Assembly (NCBI RefSeq): GCF_000235365.1 | Contig: NC_016449.1 | Location: forward strand, 124,001 to 188,000 | Direction: 5' to 3' | DNA length: 64,000 nt | Source: Eremothecium cymbalariae DBVPG#7215 | Taxonomy: Eukaryota > Ascomycota > Saccharomycetes > Saccharomycetales > Saccharomycetaceae | In this document: positions 9,581-20,200 of the stretch, piece by piece | Position numbering within the stretch: position 1 is the first letter of the stretch | How the letters are laid out: each line of letters opens with the position of its first letter | Translations under genes and position numbers: made by a program | Notes under the pieces: model-generated | What the model was told of the DNA's origin: nothing | The model's database searches: none | Seen by the model: only the letters and a program-made list of their open reading frames with translations

Positions 9581-12500
9581 ATGCAATCCGAACGAACAGC
9601 TCAGGCTAATACAGGTGGGTTATCTCCTGAGTTAGTTCCTATTGTTACTCTGCTATCGGCGCAGACTCATAGAAGGTATATTGAAGGTGTATTTTTGATA
9701 TTAAATGATTTGAATAGCGATGGGTCTCCAGGAGAGAGATTATGGAAGGAGGTTTATGGTGTTTTGATCGGCACACAACTAGCGCTCTGGGACGCAAAGC
9801 TTTTTGCTGCGAATAATTATGATGCAGAGAAATTAATGAGAACCACCACAAATCCTACTTATATTAATTTTACGGATTCGAATTTCAGGTCTCTAGGGCC
9901 ACAGGATGCAGCTGTGGATAGTGCTAAAAAGAAGTTGACAAATGCAATTTCTGTGTCTACCACGTTGAAAAATAGGTATTTCTTGCAGTTTAACGATTTG
10001 GAATCGTTTCTTAGGTGGAATGCTGCCTTTAGATTGTCGGCATTTGAGTTTAGTGCATTACAGGAGTCTTATACTGGGGCTTTGCTATCTACAAGAGGAT
10101 CTTTGTTGAGCGATATTAGAGTTATTTTAGCTGATACGAAGTTTGCGTATGAAGAATGGGTTAGTGTACGGTTTGGCTCTGGTATGCGTTGGAAACGTTG
10201 TTATGCTGTGATTTCTCAGCCATCTAAAAAGTTGAAAAATGGCTCGAGGTGCGGCCAGATTAGCTTCTATGACACTGATAAGAAGCTTAAGAAGTCTACG
10301 GCGATGGCTGTTGTGACAGCTGCTCACGCTGCATACGCCCTTTATCCTTCTTCCCCGGTGCTTATAGACTCTTCTACAATGATTAAGTTGGAAGGTTCGA
10401 TAATATTCTCTAATAAAGAAGTTTCCAAACAAGCGGATATATTTATCATGCCAGAAAAGCATTCCGCTGTTCCTGGTTACGACACTTTGATTAGATTTCT
10501 AATCCCTTTAATGAATTCGTTCCAGCTATATGGCCGGCCAAAAACGTTGATTGCTAGCAAGGATGACCCGAATTCGTTGTTGTTCAGCCTTCCTACGTTG
10601 CCGCATGTGCATTACTTACAAGTAGATGACTTACTATCCTTATCAAGAGCTTCTAATTCTACATGGACTGTTCGTGATTGGAGGAACCAAATAAAGGGTA
10701 TCCTTAAGGGGAGGTTGAACAAAGGCTACACTGGATGTGGGTCAACAACGGGGCTGAACGGTGCACTGGCTTCCCCAGCCCTTGGTCACAGTGAATATCC
10801 AGCATCTAACAGTCCGACATCTCCACACTTTGCCCCATCATCTGCAACCAGTTTCCTAGATACAGATCGTCCGAACACAATTACGGATACTGGTCCACAA
10901 ATAAATTTCAATCAACCAATTGCTATGCCCAGCCGTCCAAGCCCAGTCCCAGTCCCAGTTTTTATGGAATCGAGGCCTAGTAATTCAATGAAACAGTTTA
11001 ACGGTTCCTATAACGCTGACCCAAATTCCGAAGTGAAAAATTCTGCGGCTCCTCAGATGCAATCCTCAGCCGAATATTCAAGAGTACCTAAAGAATCCCA
11101 TCTGAAACCAAATGCTCAAACTGCTGCACCTTATCCTGCTAACGAAAAGGTGTCTGTATTCAAAGAGAGACCAGTGAACCCATTAGTGAATGTACCTCGA
11201 AATTTACAAAGAGATCCAACTAAAACTGAACATGATAATTCTTATGATACGTTTGCCAAGTTTACTACTGACACTTCCTCGGTTCTACAAATAGCAGAGC
11301 CTGATATGGATTATAATCATCGGGAGTTATATCGGTCTCGTGCAGATTTGTCTCAAATATATGACAAATATTCAGAACCACCTTTTGGAGGCCAATTTAC
11401 ATCTTCAAGCCATTCATTAGCGCCTCCTCGTTCCAATCATCATTTTGCATCTAACAGTCAGAAAAGAGATTCGGTGGGTGCTTATGATGAATACAAAGGA
11501 ACGGACTCGCACACAAAAAAGCTCGATATCTCTAGGTTGAGGAATTCTGTTAGTAGTCAGAGTACTGCTGCGGTTTATGAAGAACGTAATGGACGTAGTT
11601 CAACCGGTTCTTCCTTTGAAAATGTAACAGAGACAGCAATCGAAAACGATGATGTTTTGGATGATTTTTACAACCTATCAAAGGAGATATCTAGCATGAC
11701 AGTGGATACTATTGAGAAGCCAAATAACATTCAGAAACCAATTAGTGTCCGTAGTGATTCCACCAATACTAGTGTGAATGTTTTTGATCCTGACTACGAC
11801 GCACAAAGCTACTTGATGAATGTTGAGAGTAATTTTTCCGGTACTGATAGTAATATTATAAGTCGGTCCGAGGAGAGCTTACCAGGCAGTCAGTATTCAG
11901 TGGGTAGGGGGGTATACAAAACTAAAGACAACCTGAGTTCAGTTTACTCTGATACGAAAAGTACTGCTTACCTGGATCATTCAACGTCCAGGCTGCCTGC
12001 CAAACAATCACAAAGTATTCCTGTTTCAAATAACAGGTCCAATGAACCTCTGGGAATTGTAAAGTCGGGCCCCCAAAGCAATCTTCACAGTCGATTAACC
12101 CCTCGATCTTCACAGGAAAGTATCTCGGGAACCCCTCCAAGTCGTTCTTCTCCTAGATCTTATAGTTACCAAAATATGCCGCAAACTAAGCACATGACAA
12201 ATCACAATGCAAATCAAAAAAGTAGGATTCCTATGCAGCAAGGTATGCCTAATCCTTACGGTAGATCAACGGTACAGCAACAAGATGCGCCTCCGATGAG
12301 TAAATCACCTGCAGGAAGACCTATGCCACCTCAGCAGCAAAACTCACAAAATCAACTTCCAAGATTATATCCAGCGGCAAACCAACCATTTGAGCTAGGA
12401 GGTCCTTTAAAGGGTATTCAACCAATAATGCAACCTCAGCACCGTACTTTAGGCTCGAGAGCCCCAGTGATGGGAATCCCAAATCCCTACGGAAGACCCC

Positions 12501-12628
12501 CACCTGTCCAACAATTGCCTGGTGGTTACCAACCACAAAAAATGCCACCACTCCCTCAAAGCCATCACCAACAACTACAGCCATCGGCTCCCAATGCCAT
12601 GGCACCAGCCTACCACGGCAGACAGTAA
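9581..12628 (+). CDS. SKG3/CAF120: PH-domain protein of the Skg3/Caf120 family
   Basis: A 1015-aa protein (Skg3 1026 aa, Caf120 1060 aa in S. cerevisiae). Residues about 35-165 form a PH-like domain, from YIEGVFLILND through LWKEVYGVLIGTQLALWDA to FLRWNAAFRLSAFE. A second conserved block around 195-360 contains WVSVRFGSGMRWKRCYAVIS. From about residue 390 the protein is low complexity, Ser/Pro/Asn-rich, and the last 130 residues are Gln/Pro-rich. Caf120 associates with Ccr4-Not; Skg3 and its paralogues localise to bud tip and neck. The two S. cerevisiae genes are ohnologues flanked by EMG1/MDL1 and by PRM1/MET2 respectively; here all four neighbours surround one copy, so it is the undivided ancestor. 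Confidence 0.93.
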   Translation: MQSERTAQANTGGLSPELVPIVTLLSAQTHRRYIEGVFLILNDLNSDGSPGERLWKEVYGVLIGTQLALWDAKLFAANNYDAEKLMRTTTNPTYINFTDSNFRSLGPQDAAVDSAKKKLTNAISVSTTLKNRYFLQFNDLESFLRWNAAFRLSAFEFSALQESYTGALLSTRGSLLSDIRVILADTKFAYEEWVSVRFGSGMRWKRCYAVISQPSKKLKNGSRCGQISFYDTDKKLKKSTAMAVVTAAHAAYALYPSSPVLIDSSTMIKLEGSIIFSNKEVSKQADIFIMPEKHSAVPGYDTLIRFLIPLMNSFQLYGRPKTLIASKDDPNSLLFSLPTLPHVHYLQVDDLLSLSRASNSTWTVRDWRNQIKGILKGRLNKGYTGCGSTTGLNGALASPALGHSEYPASNSPTSPHFAPSSATSFLDTDRPNTITDTGPQINFNQPIAMPSRPSPVPVPVFMESRPSNSMKQFNGSYNADPNSEVKNSAAPQMQSSAEYSRVPKESHLKPNAQTAAPYPANEKVSVFKERPVNPLVNVPRNLQRDPTKTEHDNSYDTFAKFTTDTSSVLQIAEPDMDYNHRELYRSRADLSQIYDKYSEPPFGGQFTSSSHSLAPPRSNHHFASNSQKRDSVGAYDEYKGTDSHTKKLDISRLRNSVSSQSTAAVYEERNGRSSTGSSFENVTETAIENDDVLDDFYNLSKEISSMTVDTIEKPNNIQKPISVRSDSTNTSVNVFDPDYDAQSYLMNVESNFSGTDSNIISRSEESLPGSQYSVGRGVYKTKDNLSSVYSDTKSTAYLDHSTSRLPAKQSQSIPVSNNRSNEPLGIVKSGPQSNLHSRLTPRSSQESISGTPPSRSSPRSYSYQNMPQTKHMTNHNANQKSRIPMQQGMPNPYGRSTVQQQDAPPMSKSPAGRPMPPQQQNSQNQLPRLYPAANQPFELGGPLKGIQPIMQPQHRTLGSRAPVMGIPNPYGRPPPVQQLPGGYQPQKMPPLPQSHHQQLQPSAPNAMAPAYHGRQ

Positions 12629-13295
12629 TAGGACTGGCTTTTTCAAATATTAAATTATAATTCGAAAACACGGCACAAACAAAAAACATAAATATAAAAA
12701 CTACGACTTGACGGCTCAGCGCACCCTAGGATTAGCATTTAAATATCAAGATGTTAGTTCACACATATGAAACTTTTGTTTGATCTAACTCGGTCGAAAC
12801 GAGGGTCAGGCAGATAATAATTAAAACCCCCAAAAGAAAAGAGGATAGGAACACTAAAACTTGGAAATTGATCTGAAACTTTATATCAAATGTCTTTTGG
12901 CTCGACATATTGACACTATGCTACGTTTTTGTATTCCATTGATCTGTACTATAACTTTTTTTTTACAACGATCTGTATGTAAAGAGGCTCACTACTCTTA
13001 TTTGTATATTTGTAAGTAGTCTTTAGATAACATGTAATATAATCTAGCGATATATACTCTCACCAGCTTATGTATATACATATATATATCCCATAATAAA
13101 ATTATGTCTGAGGTATTGGTCTATTTTCTAGTTGTTAGGATTACTCATGGTGTCGATCTTTTCCGCATTATTGGGTGTTTTACGGAATATAGTTTAAAAA
13201 ATGTCTTTACTAAAAGAAGCCATTTCGCAAGTTGACCATTTGAAGGTTAATAATTGATGGAAAAGAAGTGGGAAAGTTCTTAAGGAATATATATT
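12629..13295. other. SKG3/CAF120-MDL1 intergenic region
   Basis: About 670 bases, AT-rich, with TATATACATATATATA near 13073 and a T9 run near 12957. No gene or RNA recognised; presumably the terminator of the first gene and promoter of the second. Confidence 0.7.
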
Positions 13296-15347
13296 ATGCT
13301 ACCACATTGGCTCAGCAGAAAAAGTTTGAATCCATTGCTTCGATATCAAAGCATATCTCTGAGTGGGCTCTCACCAATTCGTGGTCGTCTTTCACAGGTC
13401 GTTCTCAAAAGTGAAATTCATGTCCAACGTAGATGGCAGAATTCAATAAATGTGCGCGGGGTGCCTCCAAGTGAAGCTAGTAATCGTTTGCAAGTGCTAA
13501 GGCTGTCAGGCGCAGACTCTAAGGAGTACGGATTTAAAAATGTGAGAAGGCTGTTCCAGTTGGCAAGGCCTGAAGCCAAGTCCTTGGCCTTTGCATTGTT
13601 GCTGATTGTTATTTCGGGCGCAGTGAGCATGACGATACCTAGTGTTATTGGGAAGTTGTTAGATATATCTAAGGAGAAGGAAGCTGGAGGTGATGGAGAT
13701 GAAGAACAAGAGACAAGGATATATGGGCTAACAGAGAAGCAATTCTATACTGCGCTTGGTGGTGTTTTTGTTATTGGAGCGTGTGCCAATGTTGGGCGTA
13801 TTGTTATATTGAAAGTTACAGGGGAAAAGCTTGTAGCAAGACTACGCACGAAGACCATGAAAGCCGCATTGCAGCAAGATGCAGCTTTTCTGGACTATAA
13901 TCGTGTAGGGGATCTGATATCGCGGTTGTCTTCAGATGCCAGCATTGTTTCTAAGTCGATCACGCAAAATACATCTGATGGTGCTAGAGCGGTGATACAA
14001 GGTATGGTAGGGTTTGGGATGATGGGCTACATATCTGCCCAGCTAACTGGAGTCATGCTATTGCTGGCACCCCCATTGGTGCTTATGGCAATGGTATATG
14101 GTAGGCGGATTAGGAACTTAACGCGCGAGTTACAAACAAGGGTGGGTGGATTGACCAAAGTTGCTGAAGAACAGTTAAATGCGACCAGAACGATTCAGTC
14201 GTACTGTGGAGAACGTAAAGAGATACGCAGATACGCAGAGGAAGTAAGAAGTGTCTTTCGTGTAGGTTTGAGGGAGGCAGTGACTTCGGGTGCATTTTTC
14301 GGCACCACCGGTCTTATGGGTAATATGGCTCTTCTGGCCCTGTTGCTTACAGGTACTTCCATGATCAGATCGGGTGCCATTACGGTGGGTGAACTGTCGA
14401 GTTTTATGATGTACGCAGTTTATACCGGCAGTTCATTGTTTGGTTTATCGTCTTTCTACTCTGAATTAATGAAGGGGGCAGGTGCAGCCTCTAGAGTTTT
14501 TGAATTGAACGATAGGGTACCACTAATCCACCCAACTAAAGGCAAAGACCCCATTTCATTGGCAGCGAAGGAGATCGAATTCAAAAATGTAAAATTTTCA
14601 TATCCAAGCAGGAGTAATCACACAGTCTTCACGGAGTTAAATCTAAAAATAATCCCCGGAGAGCATGTATGTGTAGTTGGTCCTTCAGGCGGTGGCAAAT
14701 CTACAATCTCAAGCCTCTTGTTACGCTTCTATGATGTCGACAGCGGTGTTATCACGATTGGAGGTCAGAACATCAAAGATTTCAACCTGCGCAAGTACCG
14801 TCGATCACTTGGCATTGTGCAGCAAGAGCCTTTGCTTTTCAATGGCTCTATAAAGGATAATATCTGCTATGCATTGCCTCCGCATATCATTTCGGATAAG
14901 CATCGTGTAAATCGAGCGCTGGAAGCTGCAAACTGCACTAGATTTATATCCAACTTTCCCGACGGACTAGATACCATGGTTGGCCCAAGAGGCACCCAAC
15001 TTTCCGGTGGACAAAAACAACGGATTGCTATTGCCCGAGCATTCATCCTCGACCCTAGTATACTGATCTTAGATGAAGCAACGAGTGCATTAGATTCCCA
15101 GAGTGAAGATATTATTGCTCAAGCCCTTCGAGCAAGAAGTGAAAGCGGTAAAATCACTATTTCCATTGCACATAGAATTAGCACCATTGAACACAGTAAT
15201 AGGGTTATCGTGTTGAGTAGGAACGGCGGCGTTTCAGAAACCGGTGCCTTTTGTGATCTCATAAACCAACCAAACTCTAATTTGAATAAACTGTTATCAA
15301 AAGAGCATGAATTACAGGACGTTCATGACCAACTTGAGGAATCTTAA
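13296..15347 (+). CDS. MDL1: Mitochondrial inner membrane half-ABC transporter Mdl1
   Basis: A 683-aa half transporter. The first 50 residues are rich in Arg, Ser and Leu and almost free of acids, as expected for a mitochondrial presequence. Six membrane spans lie within about residues 95-385, followed by the nucleotide-binding domain. Walker A is GPSGGGKST (about 461), signature LSGGQKQRIAIARA (about 569), Walker B ILILDEATSALD (about 588), and the switch histidine is in SIAHRIS. Mdl1 exports peptides produced by matrix m-AAA proteolysis. MDL2 is a related paralogue, but position next to SKG3 and ATG26 supports MDL1. In S. cerevisiae MDL1 faces SKG3 tail to tail; here both point the same way. 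Confidence 0.92.
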   Translation: MLPHWLSRKSLNPLLRYQSISLSGLSPIRGRLSQVVLKSEIHVQRRWQNSINVRGVPPSEASNRLQVLRLSGADSKEYGFKNVRRLFQLARPEAKSLAFALLLIVISGAVSMTIPSVIGKLLDISKEKEAGGDGDEEQETRIYGLTEKQFYTALGGVFVIGACANVGRIVILKVTGEKLVARLRTKTMKAALQQDAAFLDYNRVGDLISRLSSDASIVSKSITQNTSDGARAVIQGMVGFGMMGYISAQLTGVMLLLAPPLVLMAMVYGRRIRNLTRELQTRVGGLTKVAEEQLNATRTIQSYCGERKEIRRYAEEVRSVFRVGLREAVTSGAFFGTTGLMGNMALLALLLTGTSMIRSGAITVGELSSFMMYAVYTGSSLFGLSSFYSELMKGAGAASRVFELNDRVPLIHPTKGKDPISLAAKEIEFKNVKFSYPSRSNHTVFTELNLKIIPGEHVCVVGPSGGGKSTISSLLLRFYDVDSGVITIGGQNIKDFNLRKYRRSLGIVQQEPLLFNGSIKDNICYALPPHIISDKHRVNRALEAANCTRFISNFPDGLDTMVGPRGTQLSGGQKQRIAIARAFILDPSILILDEATSALDSQSEDIIAQALRARSESGKITISIAHRISTIEHSNRVIVLSRNGGVSETGAFCDLINQPNSNLNKLLSKEHELQDVHDQLEES

Positions 15348-15386
15348 CCGGTGTTGTATTCAATTATATAAGCATGCAGTTATAGG

Positions 15387-15453
15387 TCACGTGGAGTTGA
15401 TCATCTCTGAAAATTAAGGCTCCGAGAACATTAGTGTAAGAGGGCCGCCACAC
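15387..15453. promoter_or_regulatory. Sulphur-regulon control sites upstream of MET2 (Cbf1 and Met31/32-like)
   Basis: TCACGTG at 15387-15393 is an exact Cbf1 site, and GCCACAC at 15447-15453 matches the core of the Met31/Met32 site. A TATA sequence follows near 15476-15485. Cbf1-Met4-Met28 and Met31/32 activate methionine biosynthesis genes in S. cerevisiae; spacing to the MET2 ATG is 150-217 bp. Confidence 0.6.
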
Positions 15454-15538
15454 CCCGTCATGGGGCCAGGTCGAATATATAAAAGGCAGTATAAATATAA
15501 AAGAAAAGCCTTTCGATTAAACTCTGACTCAAATTAAA

Positions 15539-15547
15539 ATGGATTGA
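15539..15547 (+). promoter_or_regulatory. Two-codon upstream ORF in the probable MET2 leader
   Basis: ATG GAT TGA at 15539-15547 forms a minimal upstream ORF, 56 bases before the MET2 ATG at 15604. It lies about 55 bases downstream of the TATA sequence, so it may or may not be inside the transcript. If translated it could reduce MET2 expression. Confidence 0.4.
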
Positions 15548-15603
15548 AGCTGGTGTTTAATTCTGTGTGTCTGCTCTATTTTACTAGGAATATTTATCAA
15601 ACC

Positions 15604-17040
15604 ATGACTTCTATCAAGTCATCTCTAAAGGAAATTGACGCTGAAATTTTATATCAGACTAATCCATTAGCGAAGTTTGTGGAAAATCAACGCATAGTTG
15701 AAGTGCCTGAGCTTACTTTAGAATCTGGGATTACAATTAGGAATTTTCCGGTTGCCTATAAGACATGGGGAAGGTTAAACGAAGCTCGAAATAATGTGTT
15801 ATTAATTTGTCATGCAATGACTGGTTCAGCTGATGTATCGGATTGGTGGGGGCCGCTCTTGGGTACGAATCTTGCCTTTGATCCATCGAGGTTTTTAGTT
15901 GTTTGCTTAAATTGCCTAGGATCGCCATATGGTTCATTTTCACCGTTGTCAGTTTCTGCGGTGACGGGTAGGCGTTACGGACCTGAATTTCCTCTTTGTA
16001 CTGTGAGAGATGATGTTAGGGCGCATAAGATTGTTCTAGATTCTCTAGGTGTAAACTCAATTGCGTGCGTTGTTGGAGGTTCGATGGGTGGGATGTTGGC
16101 TCTTGAATGGGCTGTTATGTATAGCGCTGGATATGTGAGAAGTTTGGTTGCCCTGGCAACAAGTGCAAGGAATTCTGCGTGGTGCATATCTTGGTCGGAA
16201 GCACAGAGACAAAGCATCTATTGTGATCCAAAATATTTGGATGGCTACTATTCATTAGATGATCCTCCGAATGTTGGTCTTTCTGCTGCAAGGATGTCAG
16301 CATTACTAACATACAGATCGCGGGATAGTTTTGAAACGAGGTTTTCTCGTAATAGCCCCACAACTGTGGAACAACTAAAGTCAAGCCTGCCTGACAAAGG
16401 AAACAAGCCTGATTTTCAGGAACACAACATATCTATTCATAATTCTGGCCATCAGGGATTTCGGTTCGAAAATCGTGAACGAGTTGGCAGTATTTCTAGT
16501 GATGGGTCAGTGGAATCTATCGGTTTATCTTCTTCTAGTACATCATTAACGTCATTGACACCTGCTGTTAAACGTCCAAAAGCTCTTCAAACGCATTTTT
16601 CAGCCCAATCTTATTTACGCTATCAAGGAGCAAAGTTTACGAAAAGATTTGATGCAAATTGTTACATTTCTATTACTCGGAAACTAGATACTCATGATTT
16701 GGTTCGTGACCGTCCGCAATATAATGGTATACATGATATATTAAACACGATAGCACAACCTGTTCTTGTTATAGGTATTAAATCTGACGGGCTCTTCACC
16801 TATTCAGAACAAGAGTTTTTATCAGAACACATTCCAAATTCTCAGCTAGAACAAATTAATTCTCCTGACGGTCACGATGCATTTTTGTTAGAATTCCGAT
16901 TAATAAATGAATTGATAATCAAATTTCTAGAGAAAAATATTCAGGATATTATGGACACGGCAGGATACCCATGGGAAGAATCAGTACAGTACGAAGCTAA
17001 GGAATCAGTCTTTGGAGCTTCAGAAGTTACTAATTGGTAG
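15604..17040 (+). CDS. MET2: L-homoserine O-acetyltransferase
   Basis: Acetyl-CoA + homoserine gives O-acetylhomoserine, the acceptor for sulphide in methionine and cysteine synthesis. The first ATG of the conserved frame is at 15604 (MTSIKSSLKEID), giving 478 aa against 486 in S. cerevisiae; the frame extends upstream only from a TTG. It is an alpha/beta-hydrolase: nucleophile elbow GGSMGGMLALEW (Ser about residue 163), catalytic Asp in KSDGLFTYSEQE and catalytic His in DGHDAFLLE. Oxyanion-region sequence CHAMTGSADVSDWWGPLLG is intact. A Ser-rich low-complexity insert (about 265-325) precedes the conserved SAQSYLRYQG motif. It ends VTNW as in S. cerevisiae. Cbf1 and Met31/32 sites lie upstream. 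Confidence 0.97.
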   Translation: MTSIKSSLKEIDAEILYQTNPLAKFVENQRIVEVPELTLESGITIRNFPVAYKTWGRLNEARNNVLLICHAMTGSADVSDWWGPLLGTNLAFDPSRFLVVCLNCLGSPYGSFSPLSVSAVTGRRYGPEFPLCTVRDDVRAHKIVLDSLGVNSIACVVGGSMGGMLALEWAVMYSAGYVRSLVALATSARNSAWCISWSEAQRQSIYCDPKYLDGYYSLDDPPNVGLSAARMSALLTYRSRDSFETRFSRNSPTTVEQLKSSLPDKGNKPDFQEHNISIHNSGHQGFRFENRERVGSISSDGSVESIGLSSSSTSLTSLTPAVKRPKALQTHFSAQSYLRYQGAKFTKRFDANCYISITRKLDTHDLVRDRPQYNGIHDILNTIAQPVLVIGIKSDGLFTYSEQEFLSEHIPNSQLEQINSPDGHDAFLLEFRLINELIIKFLEKNIQDIMDTAGYPWEESVQYEAKESVFGASEVTNW

Positions 17041-17274
17041 TCTTTAGACCGTACTCGAAAAGATATGAGCTGTATGACTTTCCGTTTGCTCTTATTCACT
17101 ATTTGATATATGAATCCCACAATTTGTTTATCTATCGATCTTCTACATATTTTGTTCAAAAATAAAACTTAATGATTTCCATAAGTCGTTTCGGTGAGAA
17201 GACACCATTTCAGGGCCCTATAAATCATTGATAGTAGTTTTATGCACTAAAATAGATGATGGATCGGCAAAATT

Positions 17275-20200
17275 CTAAAGTAGCAGCCATGAATCCTCAT
17301 TATGCACTAATATCGCTTCCTTTGAAGCCTTTTCTTTTTCATCCTGCTTCTTATTTTTGACTAAGCTCTTGGCATAGGCCATTTGCGAGTATATAAAAGA
17401 AATTGCAGCCGCTACACCATCTTCTTTATTAATATCTTGCCCAACCTTCTTTGCTTTGGCAATAATTCTTGGATTTGTGGTAACTACCTTTAAAGCATGA
17501 GATAACGTGTTGGCATTCAACTTCCTCAAAGAAATTCCCGCCCCAAGATCCTCAATCCTGTTGGCGTAAAAATACTGGTCGCCAAAAAAATGGTTTGATA
17601 ACGGTTGGTACCCCAGCTCTCATAGATGCACCTGTTGTACCAGAACCTCCATGATGTACTACAGCATCCATCTGCGGGAATAGCCAATCATGGGGGACAT
17701 TTCCTGCATTGTAAACACAATCTGGGAGTTCAATATCTATTTTTCTTTGTGAGGGACTGCCCAAACGCTCGGACCAGCCTTTGTTTAGAATACAACAAAC
17801 TTCAGCTTTTACTACAGCCTCAACAACGGCCATTGTCATTTTGGCAGGATCTTTGACAACAATTGATCCAAACCCAATATAAACTAGCGGTTTGCCTGAT
17901 TCACGAGATTTTTTAATGAAATCTGCTAACTCTTTGGGAGGACTATAATTACTGCCTTCATTTAAAAACCAGTAACCAGTCACCTTAATCCACTCCGCAA
18001 AATCAACACTTGGTGGGAAAACTTTTGGAGACATGTTGTAAATAAATGGAACTTTAGATTGCTGCAAAAACTCCAAGTTGGTTTTCTTCAAGCCCAAAGT
18101 TTCAACCCGCCATTTGTTTACTTGGGCACTAATTCCCCTCCAAAAAATGTTTTCAAATAAGATATGCGTGAAGTAGTTATAATTACCTCCCCTTCTCTGA
18201 TCAGGAACAATAAAAGCATGTGGATATGATCTTGTCTTAGTCCATGGCATCGTGAATGCTCTAAAGTAGGGGATTTGTAAAGCCTCCGCTATATGGATTC
18301 CAGCCATTGCAGATGGAGATTCGATCAAAACATCTAGCCCTTGGCATGCATCCCATGCAGTCGTTAATAAATCCCTCTTCCAGTCCTTAAATCTAGTGGC
18401 TGATTCTCTGATCAATCCTACATTCATAGAACCATGTTGAACCATCAAAGCCATCAACTCGGCTGGATCACCGGCGATACTCCGAAACCAAAGCCCATAG
18501 GAGGTGACCCAATCACCAAACTCTTTATGGGTAATAATCACTACCTTGTGGCCCTCTTCTACAAGCCCTTTACCCAATGCGATATAAGGTTGAACATCAC
18601 CCCTAGATCCAATGGTTAACAACCCAAAAGTATAGAATTTTTTTGGAGTAATTTTAGTTTTGTAGTAGGGACTGTCTTCAACCATAATAGGGATATCATA
18701 TCCGACAGAACTAATTTTGTCTTCAAATAATCTTAGTTTGGCATCATTCGTGGCATCTTGTAAGTTGGATGCTCCAACAGCCTGTTGACGCCCGCTGGCA
18801 TCCCTTTCAATGTCTTCAATAGGTGCAAAAGCATCTATGATTTTCAATATAACGAATTCTGCATCATCCCTAGATTTTTGGGACGCAAATTCGAAGAATA
18901 ATTCTTCGTACCCATGAATGACAACAACTAGTCCAAAGTATCCGAATCTAAAACCGTTTTCTTTATAACAGTTTTCTACATCAGCTAATGGCAATATCAT
19001 TTTTGTTTTGAATCCAGGAATTAACGACCTAAAGCACATGACATTTTTGCCCAAATAAATTTTCCCATATAATGGAACACTTCTATTCAAATAAGTATAG
19101 TATGAGGCTATGAGGGTTTCTTCATTGGTAAGTGAAAAATGATTTTTGAATCTCTTATCGGCTGCCTGCAGTTCCGATCTATCAGTGATGGTTAAACCAT
19201 CATCTTTTGAAAACAAATTTACTTCGTGAGTAGCATAATGAACTGGTTGAGCATTCCACATGTTACGCAGTCTGTTTAAAGACTTAGGATTCCAATAGCT
19301 CAGCTTGGATCTTAAAACATCAGAAGACTGGTCAAGTGAACTTCCTTCATTAGCTTGAGTAAAGGATATGGGAATTGGGTCATCTGTACGTCGCTGACGT
19401 TCAGGAGAACTAGGCTCTTCTGCTCTTAGTAATCGTGGGGAAGATAACTTCAAACTATCAGTCATGGATTTGAAAGTTTGTTTAACCCTTGAGGGTGTTC
19501 GAGGTGAGGTTTGTGATTTGGTAAGATTACCTTCATCTCTTCTTGTTGGCGATGATAGCATGCCTAATAATAGATGAGTGGAATAAGATTCTGTTCTTTC
19601 ACTACCCCTACCTCTGGGCCAATCCTTTACCATATTTTTGACGGGGCTACCAGTTCGACTTGTATCAACAGGAGAGCTGGCCCTTTTATAATTAATCATA
19701 ACTTGCGAGCCCAACATCTCCAGATTCAGCAATTGAACTCTAATAATTTCTTTTAATTGGTTTGCAGAATTATTAAAAAACATGAAGAAGTAATCATCTA
19801 GTGCAAAAGAATCATAGGATTCCATCACCCTGACACGTAAAGTCAATCCTTGTTCAACAATAATTTGGTCCTCAAGGTCAACTATATTGCACAACGGGAT
19901 CTTGATACTGATGGAATCATTTTCCGAGTTTTGAGTCGTAAAAACTTGTTTCTTCAAGCTAGAAGCCCACGATCTGGCAGAATGTCCATTATCGGCATAA
20001 AAACTATATGTCTTATTCTCAGTAACGATATAGAACTCTTTCGTTTCTTGTCCATTTTTCTTGCATTGCTGCACCTTCGTGACATAACGCAAATCGATAG
20101 TCAAAACAGGGAAGTAAAGATCTGTGGAGGAGTTATACAAAGATAAAGTATGATCCTTCAGTACAGCCCAATAGCGAGTAGGTTTACCGCTAATAGATAT

